64,000 bases of DNA, from NCBI GenBank assembly GCA_002470465.1, contig DKMD01000040.1, positions 96,231-160,230 of the forward strand. The letters run 5' to 3'. Of the stretch, positions 11,875-21,374 are shown piece after piece (the stretch's first letter is position 1; every line of letters starts with the position of its first letter). The DNA is from Pluralibacter sp. UBA7423 (GTDB taxonomy: Bacteria > Pseudomonadota > Gammaproteobacteria > Enterobacterales > Enterobacteriaceae). The notes under the pieces were generated by a model. The model was given only the letters and a program-made list of their open reading frames with translations, was not told where the DNA came from and made no database searches. The translations under genes and the position numbers were made by a program.

Positions 11875-13012
11875 GTCACAGCCCCTCGATCTCAATCAAT
11901 TAGCGCAAGATATCAAACAGTGGGGCGCCGAACTGGGCTTTCAGCACGTCGGCATTACCGATACCGATCTCAGCGCCAGCGAACCCAAACTGCAGGCATG
12001 GCTGGACAAACAGTACCACGGCGAAATGGAGTGGATGGCACGCCATGGAATGCTCCGCGCCCGCCCTCATGAACTGCTGCCCGGTACGCTGCGCGTTATC
12101 AGCGTGCGAATGAACTATTTACCTGCCAACGCAGCGTTTGCCAGCACCCTGAAAAACCCGTCACTCGGTTACGTCAGCCGGTATGCCCTCGGGCGTGATT
12201 ACCACAAGCTGTTACGCAATCGCCTTAAAAAGCTGGGCGAGAAAATTCAGGAACGGTGTGCCTCGCTGAATTTTAGACCTTTTGTCGATTCTGCGCCCGT
12301 TCTGGAGCGCCCGATTGCAGAAAAAGCAGGGCTTGGCTGGACAGGTAAGCACTCACTTATCCTCAGCCGCGATGCGGGTTCTTTCTTCTTCCTCGGCGAG
12401 CTGCTGATAGACCTTGCGTTACCCATTGATAAACCAGTGGAAGAAAACTGTGGCCGCTGCGTTGCCTGTATGACCATCTGCCCGACCGGCGCTATTGTGG
12501 AGCCTTACACCGTCGACGCACGCCGCTGTATTTCCTATCTGACCATTGAGCTTGAGGGCGCGATCCCGGAAGCATTCCGGCCGCTGATGGGCAACCGCAT
12601 TTACGGCTGCGATGACTGCCAGCTGATTTGCCCGTGGAATCGCTACTCGCAGCTCACGGAAGAGGACGACTTCAGCCCGCGCAAGGCCTTGCACGCACCT
12701 GAACTTATCGAACTGTTCGCCTGGAGCGAGGCCCACTTTCTGAAAGTGACGGAGGGGTCACCCATCCGCCGCATCGGTCATTTACGCTGGCTGCGAAATA
12801 TCAGCGTGGCGCTGGGTAATGCCCCGTGGGATCCGCGCAATCTTGCGGCACTGGAAAGCCGTCAGGGTGAGCACCCACTTCTCGATGAGCACATAGCGTG
12901 GGCGATTGCGCAGCAAATTGATAAGCGAAATGCCAACGTCATTGAAGTGCAGCTACCGCAAAAACAGCGTCTGGTTCGGGTGATTGAAAAAGGCCTGCCG
13001 AGGGATGCATGA
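11873..13012 (+). CDS. queG: Epoxyqueuosine reductase QueG
   Basis: QueG is the cobalamin- and iron-sulfur-dependent enzyme that reduces epoxyqueuosine to queuosine in tRNA, the last step of the pathway. The 379-residue protein starts [12 protein letters not shown]. Two [4Fe-4S] clusters are visible as CGRCVACMTICPTGA (near residue 200) and CDDCQLICPWNR (near residue 250). The start at 11873 is chosen because it gives the E. coli length; earlier codons would extend it into nnr. It is divergent from nnr with overlapping start codons, so each gene's leader and promoter must lie within the coding region of the other. Confidence 0.96.
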   Translation: MSQPLDLNQLAQDIKQWGAELGFQHVGITDTDLSASEPKLQAWLDKQYHGEMEWMARHGMLRARPHELLPGTLRVISVRMNYLPANAAFASTLKNPSLGYVSRYALGRDYHKLLRNRLKKLGEKIQERCASLNFRPFVDSAPVLERPIAEKAGLGWTGKHSLILSRDAGSFFFLGELLIDLALPIDKPVEENCGRCVACMTICPTGAIVEPYTVDARRCISYLTIELEGAIPEAFRPLMGNRIYGCDDCQLICPWNRYSQLTEEDDFSPRKALHAPELIELFAWSEAHFLKVTEGSPIRRIGHLRWLRNISVALGNAPWDPRNLAALESRQGEHPLLDEHIAWAIAQQIDKRNANVIEVQLPQKQRLVRVIEKGLPRDA

Positions 13013-13227
13013 TTCATTCACAGGGTGTGAATAAAAATAAAAACACATTGAAATTCAAGGGCGAAAAAATCGTCAAGTGATCGCGATAACAATTTGAAAT
13101 CTATTTTTATTGTTATTAATCAGATAATTAAAAAAATTTGATTCACATTCAGAAGCAATTGACGCTCGAAGAGCACGATGCGGACCTGTGGATAAGTCTG
13201 TTTACAAGAGTGTAACTGAGACAATAA

Positions 13228-13258
13228 AAATCGCCCCCAGCGCGTTTATTCGCTGTGG
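13228..13258 (-). terminator. Possible terminator of the tRNA-Gly transcript
   Basis: On the minus strand, just past the last tRNA-Gly, CAGCG and CGCTG pair around an AT-rich loop and are followed by GGGGCGATTTTTATT. The stem is short. The rest of the 270-bp gap from queG to the tRNAs is AT-rich and holds no gene that I can support. Confidence 0.4.
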
Positions 13259-13282
13259 ATAAGAAGATATATTGAAAAAATT

Positions 13283-13358
<76 letters not shown>

Positions 13359-13406
13359 TTGGGTGGTGCGTATCTTGCGATACTACATCTGGCGATGCGC
13401 AAATTT

Positions 13407-13482
<76 letters not shown>

Positions 13483-13530
13483 TTGGGTGGTGCGTATCTT
13501 ACGATACTTTTCAACTTGTTGCACAAATTT

Positions 13531-13606
<76 letters not shown>

Positions 13607-13655
13607 AAATTTGTTGCTGACGTAACGCGTAATTCTCTGTCGTTACGGGAGGCGC

Positions 13656-13683
13656 ATTATACGAGAAATCCTTGTTGCTGCAA
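13656..13683 (-). promoter_or_regulatory. Sigma-70 promoter of the tRNA-Gly operon
   Basis: On the minus strand, TTGCAG (13683-13678) and a perfect TATAAT (13661-13656) are separated by 16 bp, followed by a GC-rich discriminator (GCGCCTCCC). A GC-rich discriminator is known from stable-RNA promoters under stringent control; applying that here is inference. Confidence 0.8.
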
Positions 13684-13757
13684 CCCCCCTTCACGCGATT
13701 TTTTTTGATTTTTGCTCAAGTGCTGCATTAATCGCCAGATAGATTGTTTTTACGGCG

Positions 13758-13790
13758 AATGCCCGGCGGCTCTGCGTTTGCCGGGCCTGT
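13758..13790. repeat. REP-like palindrome downstream of orn
   Basis: An imperfect palindrome, TGCCCGGCGGCTCTGCG facing TTTGCCGGGCCTG, has the layout of enterobacterial REP (palindromic unit) elements. It sits in the 3' region between the tRNA promoter and the end of orn. Such elements stabilise upstream mRNA or act as gyrase/IHF sites in E. coli; no role can be shown here. Confidence 0.65.
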
Positions 13791-13808
13791 GCAAGCCATC
13801 CTTCACCG

Positions 13809-14354
13809 TTACAGCTTAATAAAGTTCTCGCGATAGTACGCCAGCTCCGCCACGGACTCACGAATGTCGTCCATCGCCTGATGCGTGCCCTGCTTCTTAA
13901 AACCGTCGAGAATTTCTGGCTTCCAACGACGCGCCAGCTCCTTCAGCGTGCTGACGTCGAGATAGCGGTAGTGGAAGTACGCCTCCAGCTCCGGCATGTA
14001 TTTAAACAGGAAGCGACGGTCCTGGCCGATGCTGTTACCGCAGATGGGCGATTTGCCCGCTGGAACCCACTCTTTAAGAAACTCAATAGTTGCCAGTTCT
14101 GCTGCGCGATCGTCCTGGGTGCTCGCCTTCACGCGATCCACCAGACCGCTGCCGGTGTGCGTACGCACGTTCCAGTCATCCATCAGCGCCAGCTGAGCAT
14201 CGGACTGATGTACCGCAATGGTCGGCCCTTCCGCCAGAATGTTGAGGTTTGCATCGGTCACGAGCGTGGCGATTTCGATAATGCGATCGCGCTCAGGATC
14301 GAGCCCTGTCATTTCCAGATCGATCCAAATGAGGTTGTTTTCATTTGCACTCAT
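13809..14354 (-). CDS. orn: Oligoribonuclease
   Basis: Orn degrades 2-5 nt RNA fragments and pGpG to mononucleotides; it is essential in E. coli. The 181-residue protein begins [19 protein letters not shown], where D and E of the first DEDDh exonuclease motif are visible. [12 protein letters not shown] and the C-terminal [10 protein letters not shown] (His and Asp of motif III) follow. The frame stays open upstream to 14510, but the ATG at 14354 gives exactly the E. coli N-terminus and length. It is divergent from rsgA with about a 106-bp gap that should hold both promoters. Confidence 0.97.
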   Translation of the reverse strand: MSANENNLIWIDLEMTGLDPERDRIIEIATLVTDANLNILAEGPTIAVHQSDAQLALMDDWNVRTHTGSGLVDRVKASTQDDRAAELATIEFLKEWVPAGKSPICGNSIGQDRRFLFKYMPELEAYFHYRYLDVSTLKELARRWKPEILDGFKKQGTHQAMDDIRESVAELAYYRENFIKL

Positions 14355-14460
14355 GCTATTTTCCACCCTTCTCGCGTCACAACGACAGTGACTATATTCA
14401 TCTAAAATAGCGTGTATCATAGAGGTTTTGCCCCCCTGGGGCGACCAGGAGTCAGCACGA

Positions 14461-15519
14461 TTGAGTAAAAATAAACTCTCCAAAGGGCAGCAGCGCCGGG
14501 TAAAAGCCAACCATCAGCGCCGTCTCAAAACCACTGCGGAGAAGCCCGATTTCGATGACAACCTGTTTGGCGAAACGGCTGAAGGCATTGTTATCAGCCG
14601 CTTTGGCATGCATGCCGATGTGGAATCCGCCGAAGGCAGCATCCACCGCTGCAATATTCGTCGCACCATTCGTTCTCTGGTAACGGGCGACCGCGTGGTC
14701 TGGCGTCCGGGTAAAACCGCGGCGGAAGGCGTCAACGTTAAAGGCATCGTTGAGGCAGTTCATGAACGCACCTCCGTGCTGACGCGCCCGGACTTCTACG
14801 ACGGCGTCAAACCAATCGCCGCAAATATCGATCAGATAGTGATCGTCTCCGCCATTCTGCCCGAGCTGTCGCTGAATATTATCGACAGATATCTGGTCGC
14901 CTGCGAAACGCTGAGCGTTGAACCCATCATCGTGCTGAACAAAATCGATCTGCTGGACGACGACGGACTGGCTTTCGTCAACGAGCAGATGGATATCTAC
15001 CGCAAGATTGGCTATCGCGTACTGATGGTCTCCAGCCGCACTCAGGACGGGCTCAAGCCGCTGGAAGAAGCGCTCACCGGGCGCATCAGCATCTTTGCGG
15101 GCCAGTCCGGCGTGGGCAAATCCAGCCTGCTGAACGCCCTGCTCGGCCTGCAGGAAGAAATTCTCACTAATGACGTGTCCGATAACTCGGGCCTCGGCCA
15201 GCACACGACGACCGCTGCGCGTCTGTATCACTTCCCGCACGGCGGCGATGTGATTGACTCTCCTGGCGTGCGTGAATTCGGCCTTTGGCACCTTGAACCG
15301 GAACAAATCTTCAACGGCTTTGTCGAATTCCACGACTATCTGGGCGCCTGCAAATACCGCGACTGCAAGCACGATAACGATCCGGGATGCGCCATCCGTG
15401 AGGCGGTGGAAAAAGGTGAGATTGCCGAAACGCGCTTTGAAAACTATCACCATATTCTCGAAAGCATGAAACAGGTACAGGTAAAAACGCGTAAAAGCTT
15501 TTCTGAAACCGACGACTGA
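14461..15519 (+). CDS. rsgA: Small ribosomal subunit biogenesis GTPase RsgA
   Basis: RsgA is a circularly permuted GTPase that checks late 30S assembly near the decoding centre. Visible in order: an N-terminal OB-fold (about residues 30-105), G4 NKIDLLDDD before G1 GQSGVGKSS (near residue 220), G3 DSPGVREFG, and the C-terminal zinc site with [18 protein letters not shown] start (14461) preceded by CAGGAG gives 352 residues beginning [13 protein letters not shown], like the E. coli protein. The ATG at 14428 lacks support. It is followed 89 bp later by psd on the same strand. Confidence 0.95.
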   Translation: MSKNKLSKGQQRRVKANHQRRLKTTAEKPDFDDNLFGETAEGIVISRFGMHADVESAEGSIHRCNIRRTIRSLVTGDRVVWRPGKTAAEGVNVKGIVEAVHERTSVLTRPDFYDGVKPIAANIDQIVIVSAILPELSLNIIDRYLVACETLSVEPIIVLNKIDLLDDDGLAFVNEQMDIYRKIGYRVLMVSSRTQDGLKPLEEALTGRISIFAGQSGVGKSSLLNALLGLQEEILTNDVSDNSGLGQHTTTAARLYHFPHGGDVIDSPGVREFGLWHLEPEQIFNGFVEFHDYLGACKYRDCKHDNDPGCAIREAVEKGEIAETRFENYHHILESMKQVQVKTRKSFSETDD

Positions 15520-15608
15520 CATTTAAGCTGAACGTCGCTAGAATCAGCCCCTTTTTTGAAAAGGCTCCGCCGAGAGCCTGAAACAATGAATATGGCCTGG
15601 AGGCTATC

Positions 15609-16613
15609 TTGTTAAATTCATTCAAACTTTCGCTTCAATACATTCTGCCGAAACTGTGGCTTACGCGCCTCGCAGGCTGGGGCGCAAGCAAACGAGCGGG
15701 CTGGCTGACGAAGCTGGTGATCGACCTGTTCGTGAAGTACTACAAGGTTGATATGAAAGAGGCGCAGAAGCCGGACACCGCCAGCTACCGCACCTTCAAC
15801 GAATTCTTTGTACGTCCGCTGCGCGATGACGTGCGCCCGCTGGACACCGATCCGAACGTGCTGGTAATGCCAGCCGACGGTGTGATCAGCCAGCTGGGCA
15901 AAATTGAAGACGACAAAATTTTGCAGGCCAAAGGCCATAACTACAGTCTGGAAGCACTGCTGGCGGGCAACTATCTGATGGCGGATCTGTTCCGCAACGG
16001 TTCTTTTGCTACCACTTACCTTTCGCCGCGCGACTACCATCGCGTACACATGCCGTGTAACGGCGTTCTGCGTGAAATGATTTACGTGCCGGGCGATCTG
16101 TTCTCCGTCAACCATCTGACCGCGCAGAACGTACCGAACCTGTTTGCCCGCAACGAACGCGTCATCAGCCTGTTTGATACCGAATTTGGCCCAATGGCGC
16201 AAATTCTGGTCGGTGCGACCATAGTTGGCAGCATTGAAACCGTCTGGGCTGGTCCCCTCACGCCACTTCGTGAAGGCATCGTTGGCAACATTGAAACCGT
16301 CTGGTCTGGCACCATCACGCCACCTCGTGAAGGCGTTATTAAGCGCTGGACGTGGCCAGCAGGCGAAAGCGAAGGCTCCGTTGCGCTGCTGAAAGGTCAG
16401 GAGATGGGCCGCTTCAAGCTGGGCTCCACCGTGATCAATTTGTTTGCGCCGGGCAAAGTTCAGTTGGTCGAAAAACTGGCCAGCCTGTCAGTCGCCAAAC
16501 TGGGCCAGCCGCTGGCCGTTTCAACTGAGACCTCCGCCACTCCGGCAACGCCGCTGGCAGAAGAAGAGATCAACGCTGAGCACGACGCCAGCCCGCGGGT
16601 TGACGATAAATAA
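15609..16613 (+). CDS. psd: Phosphatidylserine decarboxylase with internal duplication
   Basis: Psd converts phosphatidylserine to phosphatidylethanolamine at the inner membrane. It is a pyruvoyl enzyme made by self-cleavage at the LGST motif; here the motif is [13 protein letters not shown] with the cleavage serine at residue 273. The start is TTG, as the N-terminus [15 protein letters not shown] matches E. coli. The protein has 334 residues against 322 in E. coli. Residues 205-223 and 224-242 are an in-frame tandem duplication of a 19-residue segment ([11 protein letters not shown]... and [11 protein letters not shown]...), about 30 residues before the cleavage site. The catalytic DYHRVHMP region is intact. 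mscM follows, 31 bp downstream. Confidence 0.96.
   Translation: MLNSFKLSLQYILPKLWLTRLAGWGASKRAGWLTKLVIDLFVKYYKVDMKEAQKPDTASYRTFNEFFVRPLRDDVRPLDTDPNVLVMPADGVISQLGKIEDDKILQAKGHNYSLEALLAGNYLMADLFRNGSFATTYLSPRDYHRVHMPCNGVLREMIYVPGDLFSVNHLTAQNVPNLFARNERVISLFDTEFGPMAQILVGATIVGSIETVWAGPLTPLREGIVGNIETVWSGTITPPREGVIKRWTWPAGESEGSVALLKGQEMGRFKLGSTVINLFAPGKVQLVEKLASLSVAKLGQPLAVSTETSATPATPLAEEEINAEHDASPRVDDK
16221..16334 (+). repeat. 57-bp tandem duplication inside psd
   Basis: Two adjacent 57-bp copies (16221-16277 and 16278-16334), each 19 codons, differ at 7 of 57 positions by direct comparison. Copy 1 reads [19 protein letters not shown]; copy 2 reads [19 protein letters not shown]. The first half of copy 1 and the second half of copy 2 fit the single segment in E. 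coli Psd best, as expected after unequal exchange followed by drift. Confidence 0.97.
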
Positions 16614-16644
16614 GACGAAGGCTAATTGCAGAAGGATCGCTGAC

Positions 16645-19600
16645 GTGCACCTGATTATCACTTTTCTGATGGCCTGGTGCCTCAGCATGGGGGCATACGC
16701 AGCAAGCGCCCCCGACGCCAAACAGATCGCCCAGGAGCTGGAACAGGCAAAAGCGGCGAAGCCCGCCCAGCCGGAAGCCGTTGAGGCGCTTCAGTCTGCG
16801 CTGAACGCGCTTGAGGAACGAAAAGGTTCTCTTGAGCGCGCCGCACAATATCAACAATCCATTGATAACTTCTCTAAGCTCTCGCAAACCCTGCGCGCGC
16901 AGCTTTCCCGCCTGAGCGATGAACCACGCCAGGTGCCGACGGCACTGACCACGGATGCCCTGAATCAGGAGATCCTTCAGGTCAGCAGCCAGCTGCTGGA
17001 AAAAAGCCGTCAGGCGCAGCAGGAACAGGAGCGCGCACGCGAGATCGCCGACTCCCTCAATCAGCTGCCGCAACAGCAAACCGATGCTCGCCGTCAGCTC
17101 AATGAGGTCGAACGCCGCGTCGGCACGGCGACGGGCAATACGGCCCAGGCGCAAAATCTGAGTTTGCAGGCAGAATCGGCCAAATTAAAGGCGCTGGTGA
17201 ACGAACTTGAGCTGGCCCAGCTTTCGGCAAACAATCGCCAGGAGCTGGCGCGTATACGCTCTGAGCTTGCGCAAAAGCAGAGCGAGCAGTTGGATACTTA
17301 TCTGCAAGGCCTGCGCAATCAGCTTAACAGCCAGCGCCAGCGCGAAGCTGAAAAAGCGCTGGAAAGCACCGAATTATTAGCCGAAAACAGCGCAAACCTG
17401 CCGCCGCACATCGTAAAGCAGTTCGCCGTCAACCGTGAGCTCTCCCAGGCGTTAAACCAGCAGGCTCAGCGGATGGATTTGGTGGCCTCCCAGCAGCGTC
17501 AGGCTACCAATCAGACGTTGCAGGTGCGTCAGGCGCTCAATACTTTGCGTGAACAGTCGCAGTGGCTCGGCTCCTCCAATCTGTTAGGCGAAGCCCTGCG
17601 CGCGCAGGTGGCCCGACTGCCGGAAATGCCCAAGCCGCAGCAGCTTGATACCGAAATGGCGCAGCTGCGCGTACATCGCCTGCGCTATGAAGATTTACTC
17701 AGCAAACAGCCGCAGCTGCGACAGGCCAACGGGCAGCCGCTTTCGGCAGAAGAAACCCGTATTCTGGATGCCCAGCTTCGCACCCAGCGAGAATTACTCA
17801 ATTCCCTGCTGCAGGGCGGCGATACGCTGATCCTCGAACTGACCAAGCTGAAAGTCGCCAACGGGCAGCTGGAAGATGCGCTGAAAGAAATTAACGAAGC
17901 AACCCACCGCTATCTGTTCTGGACCTCAGACGTCAGCCCCATCACCTTCGCCTGGCCGCTGGAAATTGTGCAGGATCTGCGCCGCCTGATTTCGCTGGAT
18001 ACCTTCAGCCAACTCGGCAAAGCCTCAGTGATGATGCTGACCAGCAAAGAGACGCTGGTCCCGCTGTTTGCGGCGCTGATCCTGGTCGGTTTCAGCATCA
18101 GCTCCCGCAAGCACTTTACCCGCTTCCTGGAACGTTCCAGCAACCGGGTGGGCAAAGTCACCCAGGATCACTTCTGGCTGACGCTGCGCACGCTCTTCTG
18201 GTCGATTCTGGTGGCCTCACCGCTGCCGGTGCTCTGGATGACACTGGGCTATGGGTTGCAGGAGGCCTGGCCCTGGCCGCTGGCGGTGGCCATCGGGGAC
18301 GGCGTCACCGCCACGGTGCCGCTGCTGTGGGTGGTCATGATCTGCGCCGCCTTTGCTCGCCCTAACGGTCTGTTCGTGGCGCACTTCGGCTGGCCACGGA
18401 ACCGCGTTGCCCGCGCGATGCGCTACTACCTGATGAGCGTTGGCCTCATCGTGCCGCTGATTATGGCGCTGATCATGTTCGATAATCTCAGCGATCGCGA
18501 ATTCTCAGCATCGCTTGGCAGGCTCTGCTTTATGCTGATCTGCGGCGCGCTGGGCGTGGTCACGCTCAGCCTCAAACGCGCAGGGATCCCGCTGTATCTC
18601 GATAAAGAAGGCTCCGGCGATAACGCAATCAACCGCATGTTGTGGAATTTGCTGATGGGCGCGCCCCTGGCGGCAATCCTTGCGGCCGCCGTCGGTTATC
18701 TGGCTACGGCCCAGGCGCTGCTTGCCCGTCTTGAGACCTCCGTCGCCATCTGGTTCCTGCTGCTGGTGGTCTATCACGTCATCCGCCGCTGGATGCTGAT
18801 TCAGCGCCGCCGTATCGCTTTCGATCGCGCTAAGCACCGTCGTGCCGAGATGCTCGCTCAGCGTGCGCGCGGTGAGGACGATCCCTACCACACCACCAGC
18901 CTGGAAGGAGCGACGGAAGTGGACATCGCCGAAGTGGATCTCGACACGTTAAGCGCCCAGTCGCTACGGCTGGTACGATCGATTCTGATGCTGATCGCGC
19001 TGGTGTCGGTGATCGTGCTGTGGTCGGAAATCCACTCGGCGTTTGGCTTCCTTGAAAACATCTCGCTGTGGGATGTGACTTCAACGGTGCAGGGCGTCGA
19101 GAGTCTCGAGCCAATCACCCTCGGCGCCGTGCTGATTGCGATTCTGGTATTTATCATTACGACGCAGCTGGTACGCAACCTCCCGGCGCTGCTGGAGCTG
19201 GCGGTGTTGCAACACCTGAGCCTGACGCCCGGCACCGGCTACGCCATCACCACCATCACCAAATACCTGCTGATGCTGATCGGCGGCCTGGTCGGCTTCT
19301 CGATGATTGGTATCGAATGGGCAAAACTGCAGTGGCTGGTGGCGGCACTCGGCGTCGGGCTCGGCTTTGGCCTGCAGGAGATCTTCGCTAACTTTATCTC
19401 CGGCCTGATCATCCTGTTTGAAAAACCGATCCGCATCGGCGACACAGTGACGATCCGCGATTTGACCGGCAGCGTCACGAAGATCAACACCCGAGCGACG
19501 ACGATCAGCGACTGGGATCGCAAAGAGATCATCGTGCCGAACAAGGCGTTTATCACGGAACAGTTTATCAACTGGTCGCTGTCGGATTCCGTCACGCGCG

Positions 19601-19953
19601 TGGTGCTGACCGTTCCGGCCCCGTCCGACGCCAACAGCGAAGAGGTGACGCAGCTCCTGATGACCGCCGCCGAACGCTGCTCGCTGGTCATCGATAACCC
19701 GGCGCCGGAAGTGTTCCTCGTCGATTTGCAGCAGGGTATTCAGATTTTTGAACTGCGTATCTATGCCGCCGAGATGGGCCATCGTATGCCGCTTCGCCAT
19801 GAGATCCACCAGCTGATCCTCGCCGGTTTCCGCGAGCACGGAATCGACATGCCGTTCCCGCCTTTCCAGATGCGACTGGAAACGCTGGACGGGCGTAAGA
19901 CGGGCAGAATGATGACGTCGGCAGGGCGCAGACGTACGGCGGGAAGTTTGTAA
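16645..19953 (+). CDS. mscM: Miniconductance mechanosensitive channel MscM
   Basis: MscM (YjeP) is a large MscS-family channel that opens under hypo-osmotic stress. The 1102-residue protein starts with a signal peptide (VHLIITFLMAWCLSMGAYAA), followed by a long periplasmic region rich in Gln and Ala with coiled-coil character (about 25-460). Several membrane helices lie between about 510 and 880, and the MscS core follows: the pore helix with GVGLGFGLQEIFANFISGLII and the beta domain (IRIGDTVTIRDLTGSV). The GTG at 16645, behind GAAGGA, gives the E. coli N-terminus. It lies 31 bp after psd, as in E. coli, and likely shares its transcript. Confidence 0.96.
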   Translation: MHLIITFLMAWCLSMGAYAASAPDAKQIAQELEQAKAAKPAQPEAVEALQSALNALEERKGSLERAAQYQQSIDNFSKLSQTLRAQLSRLSDEPRQVPTALTTDALNQEILQVSSQLLEKSRQAQQEQERAREIADSLNQLPQQQTDARRQLNEVERRVGTATGNTAQAQNLSLQAESAKLKALVNELELAQLSANNRQELARIRSELAQKQSEQLDTYLQGLRNQLNSQRQREAEKALESTELLAENSANLPPHIVKQFAVNRELSQALNQQAQRMDLVASQQRQATNQTLQVRQALNTLREQSQWLGSSNLLGEALRAQVARLPEMPKPQQLDTEMAQLRVHRLRYEDLLSKQPQLRQANGQPLSAEETRILDAQLRTQRELLNSLLQGGDTLILELTKLKVANGQLEDALKEINEATHRYLFWTSDVSPITFAWPLEIVQDLRRLISLDTFSQLGKASVMMLTSKETLVPLFAALILVGFSISSRKHFTRFLERSSNRVGKVTQDHFWLTLRTLFWSILVASPLPVLWMTLGYGLQEAWPWPLAVAIGDGVTATVPLLWVVMICAAFARPNGLFVAHFGWPRNRVARAMRYYLMSVGLIVPLIMALIMFDNLSDREFSASLGRLCFMLICGALGVVTLSLKRAGIPLYLDKEGSGDNAINRMLWNLLMGAPLAAILAAAVGYLATAQALLARLETSVAIWFLLLVVYHVIRRWMLIQRRRIAFDRAKHRRAEMLAQRARGEDDPYHTTSLEGATEVDIAEVDLDTLSAQSLRLVRSILMLIALVSVIVLWSEIHSAFGFLENISLWDVTSTVQGVESLEPITLGAVLIAILVFIITTQLVRNLPALLELAVLQHLSLTPGTGYAITTITKYLLMLIGGLVGFSMIGIEWAKLQWLVAALGVGLGFGLQEIFANFISGLIILFEKPIRIGDTVTIRDLTGSVTKINTRATTISDWDRKEIIVPNKAFITEQFINWSLSDSVTRVVLTVPAPSDANSEEVTQLLMTAAERCSLVIDNPAPEVFLVDLQQGIQIFELRIYAAEMGHRMPLRHEIHQLILAGFREHGIDMPFPPFQMRLETLDGRKTGRMMTSAGRRRTAGSL

Positions 19954-19973
19954 TTTTCAGGGGAGTGCGGCCT

Positions 19974-20014
19974 GATGCCCTCTCCCCCGGCCCCTCTCCC
20001 ACAGGGCGAGGGGT
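19974..20014. repeat. Palindromic CCCTCTCCC-type repeat
   Basis: Between mscM and epmA, GCCCTCTCCCCCGG is followed by CCCCTCTCCCACAGGGCGAGGGG, a C-rich arm and its complement. It belongs to the same family as the element translated inside dsbD at 35934-36017. Such small palindromic elements are common in intergenic regions of Enterobacter-like genomes. Confidence 0.7.
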
Positions 20015-20023
20015 GCAAACACT

Positions 20024-20049
20024 AAAAAACCCTCTTGATGAGGGTTTTT
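20024..20049. terminator. Bidirectional terminator between mscM and epmA
   Basis: AAAAAACCCTC, a five-base loop (TTGAT) and GAGGGTTTTT form a hairpin with A and T tracts on both sides, so it can stop transcripts from either convergent gene. Confidence 0.85.
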
Positions 20050-20082
20050 GCTTTTTACCTTGCTGCCGGGCAATGCCTGAAA

Positions 20083-21060
20083 TCAGGCACGATCTACCGT
20101 AAAAGCGATAACATCACTGATTTGTTCTGCGCCAAGCGCCAGCATCACCAGACGATCCACGCCCAGCGCCACGCCGGAGCAATCCGGCAGGCCTGCCTTC
20201 AATGCTTCCAGAAGGTTCACATCTATCGGCTGCTGCGGTAAATCACGCGCAGCACGCTTTCGGTTATCCTGCTCAAAGCGCTGCTGCTGCTCACGGGCAT
20301 CGGTCAGCTCATGGAAACCATTCGCCAGCTCCATGCCTTTGTAATAGACCTCAAAGCGCTCCGCCACGCGGTGATCTTCGGTGCTGATTTGCGCCAGAGA
20401 AGCCTGACTGGCCGGGAAGTGGTAGATAAAGGTCGGGCGATCTTTGCCAATATGCGGCTCAACGCCGAAGGTAAAGAGCATCTGCAACAGCGTGTCGCGG
20501 TCTTCTTCCGTATCGGCAATATTGCTGAGATCGAGCTTCGCCGCTGCTTCGCGCAGCAGCGCTTTATCCGCCGACAGCGGATCGATTTCCAGATGACGCT
20601 GGAACGCCTGCTGATAGGAGAGGCTTTCCGCCGGCTGGCACTCCAGCACCTGCTGCATTAGATCGTCCACTTCGTTAATCAGACGATACATGTCGTAATG
20701 CGGACGATACCACTCCAGCATGGTGAATTCCGGGTTGTGGTGGCGCCCCATCTCTTCATTGCGGAAGCTTCTGCACAGCTGGAATACCGGGCCACAGCCC
20801 GCAGCGAGCAGCCGCTTCATGTGGTATTCGGGGCTGGTCATCATGTAGAGATTGATACCCTGAGAGTGGCCCGGGCCGACAAAACGCGTCTCAAACGGCA
20901 CCAGATGAATATCGGTCACCGTCGCCTGACTCATGCACGGCGTTTCCACCTCCAGCACGCCGCGGTCGGTAAAGAAGCGGCGGATCTCCGCCATAATAGC
21001 CGCGCGTTTTAACAGATTGGGGATGGAGGCGCTCGGCTGCCAGGTGGCCGTTTCGCTCAT
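20083..21060 (-). CDS. epmA: Elongation factor P beta-lysyltransferase EpmA
   Basis: EpmA (PoxA/GenX) is a paralogue of class II lysyl-tRNA synthetase that attaches (R)-beta-lysine to a conserved lysine of EF-P. The 325-residue protein has class II motif 2 ([22 protein letters not shown], near residue 100) and motif 3 ([15 protein letters not shown] near the C-terminus). It lacks the N-terminal anticodon-binding domain of true LysRS, as the family should. The ATG at 21060 gives the E. coli N-terminus [10 protein letters not shown]. Its partners efp and epmB lie about 6 kb away in the same window. It is divergent from frdA. Confidence 0.97.
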   Translation of the reverse strand: MSETATWQPSASIPNLLKRAAIMAEIRRFFTDRGVLEVETPCMSQATVTDIHLVPFETRFVGPGHSQGINLYMMTSPEYHMKRLLAAGCGPVFQLCRSFRNEEMGRHHNPEFTMLEWYRPHYDMYRLINEVDDLMQQVLECQPAESLSYQQAFQRHLEIDPLSADKALLREAAAKLDLSNIADTEEDRDTLLQMLFTFGVEPHIGKDRPTFIYHFPASQASLAQISTEDHRVAERFEVYYKGMELANGFHELTDAREQQQRFEQDNRKRAARDLPQQPIDVNLLEALKAGLPDCSGVALGVDRLVMLALGAEQISDVIAFTVDRA

Positions 21061-21221
21061 GGTAACTCTCTCCGAATGCAAACAAAGGCCCGAAGTCTAC
21101 CCGCAAGCGGGACACGAGACAAATTTTGCCCGGTGAAATTCGGGGTTTCCGCCGCAAAGCGCATTTCGTGATGCAGTCCATCAATTTCGATGATAAATGC
21201 GCAGGCGGATCAGCAAAAAAA

Positions 21222-21262
21222 TCGAACGCGTCAAATTTCCCTCCAGATCATAAGGCTATACT
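21222..21262 (+). promoter_or_regulatory. frd promoter with FNR-like box
   Basis: In the 314-bp epmA-frdA gap, an FNR-like site TCGAACGCGTCAA (21222-21234) lies upstream of a TATACT -10 hexamer (21257-21262), then a leader ending in GGAGGAATGTC before frdA. The layout and much of the sequence parallel the E. coli frdA promoter, where FNR activates under anaerobiosis. The box is imperfect against TTGAT-N4-ATCAA. The rest of the gap holds no gene. Confidence 0.75.
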
Positions 21263-21374
21263 ACGATACCCATAAAGGAGCAGTGGAAACGCTTTCGTCA
21301 TCTCCCGGGTTCGACCCGGTGAACTACCTTTAGTCAGGCGGGTGACGAAATAACAACAATTCTGGAGGAATGTC

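Noticed and set aside
14452..15522. 356-codon minus-strand frame opposite rsgA
   Set aside because: It lies fully within rsgA, whose GTPase motifs are intact, and has no family features.
19081..19839. 252-codon minus-strand frame within mscM
   Set aside because: It covers the conserved MscS core of mscM and has no independent support.
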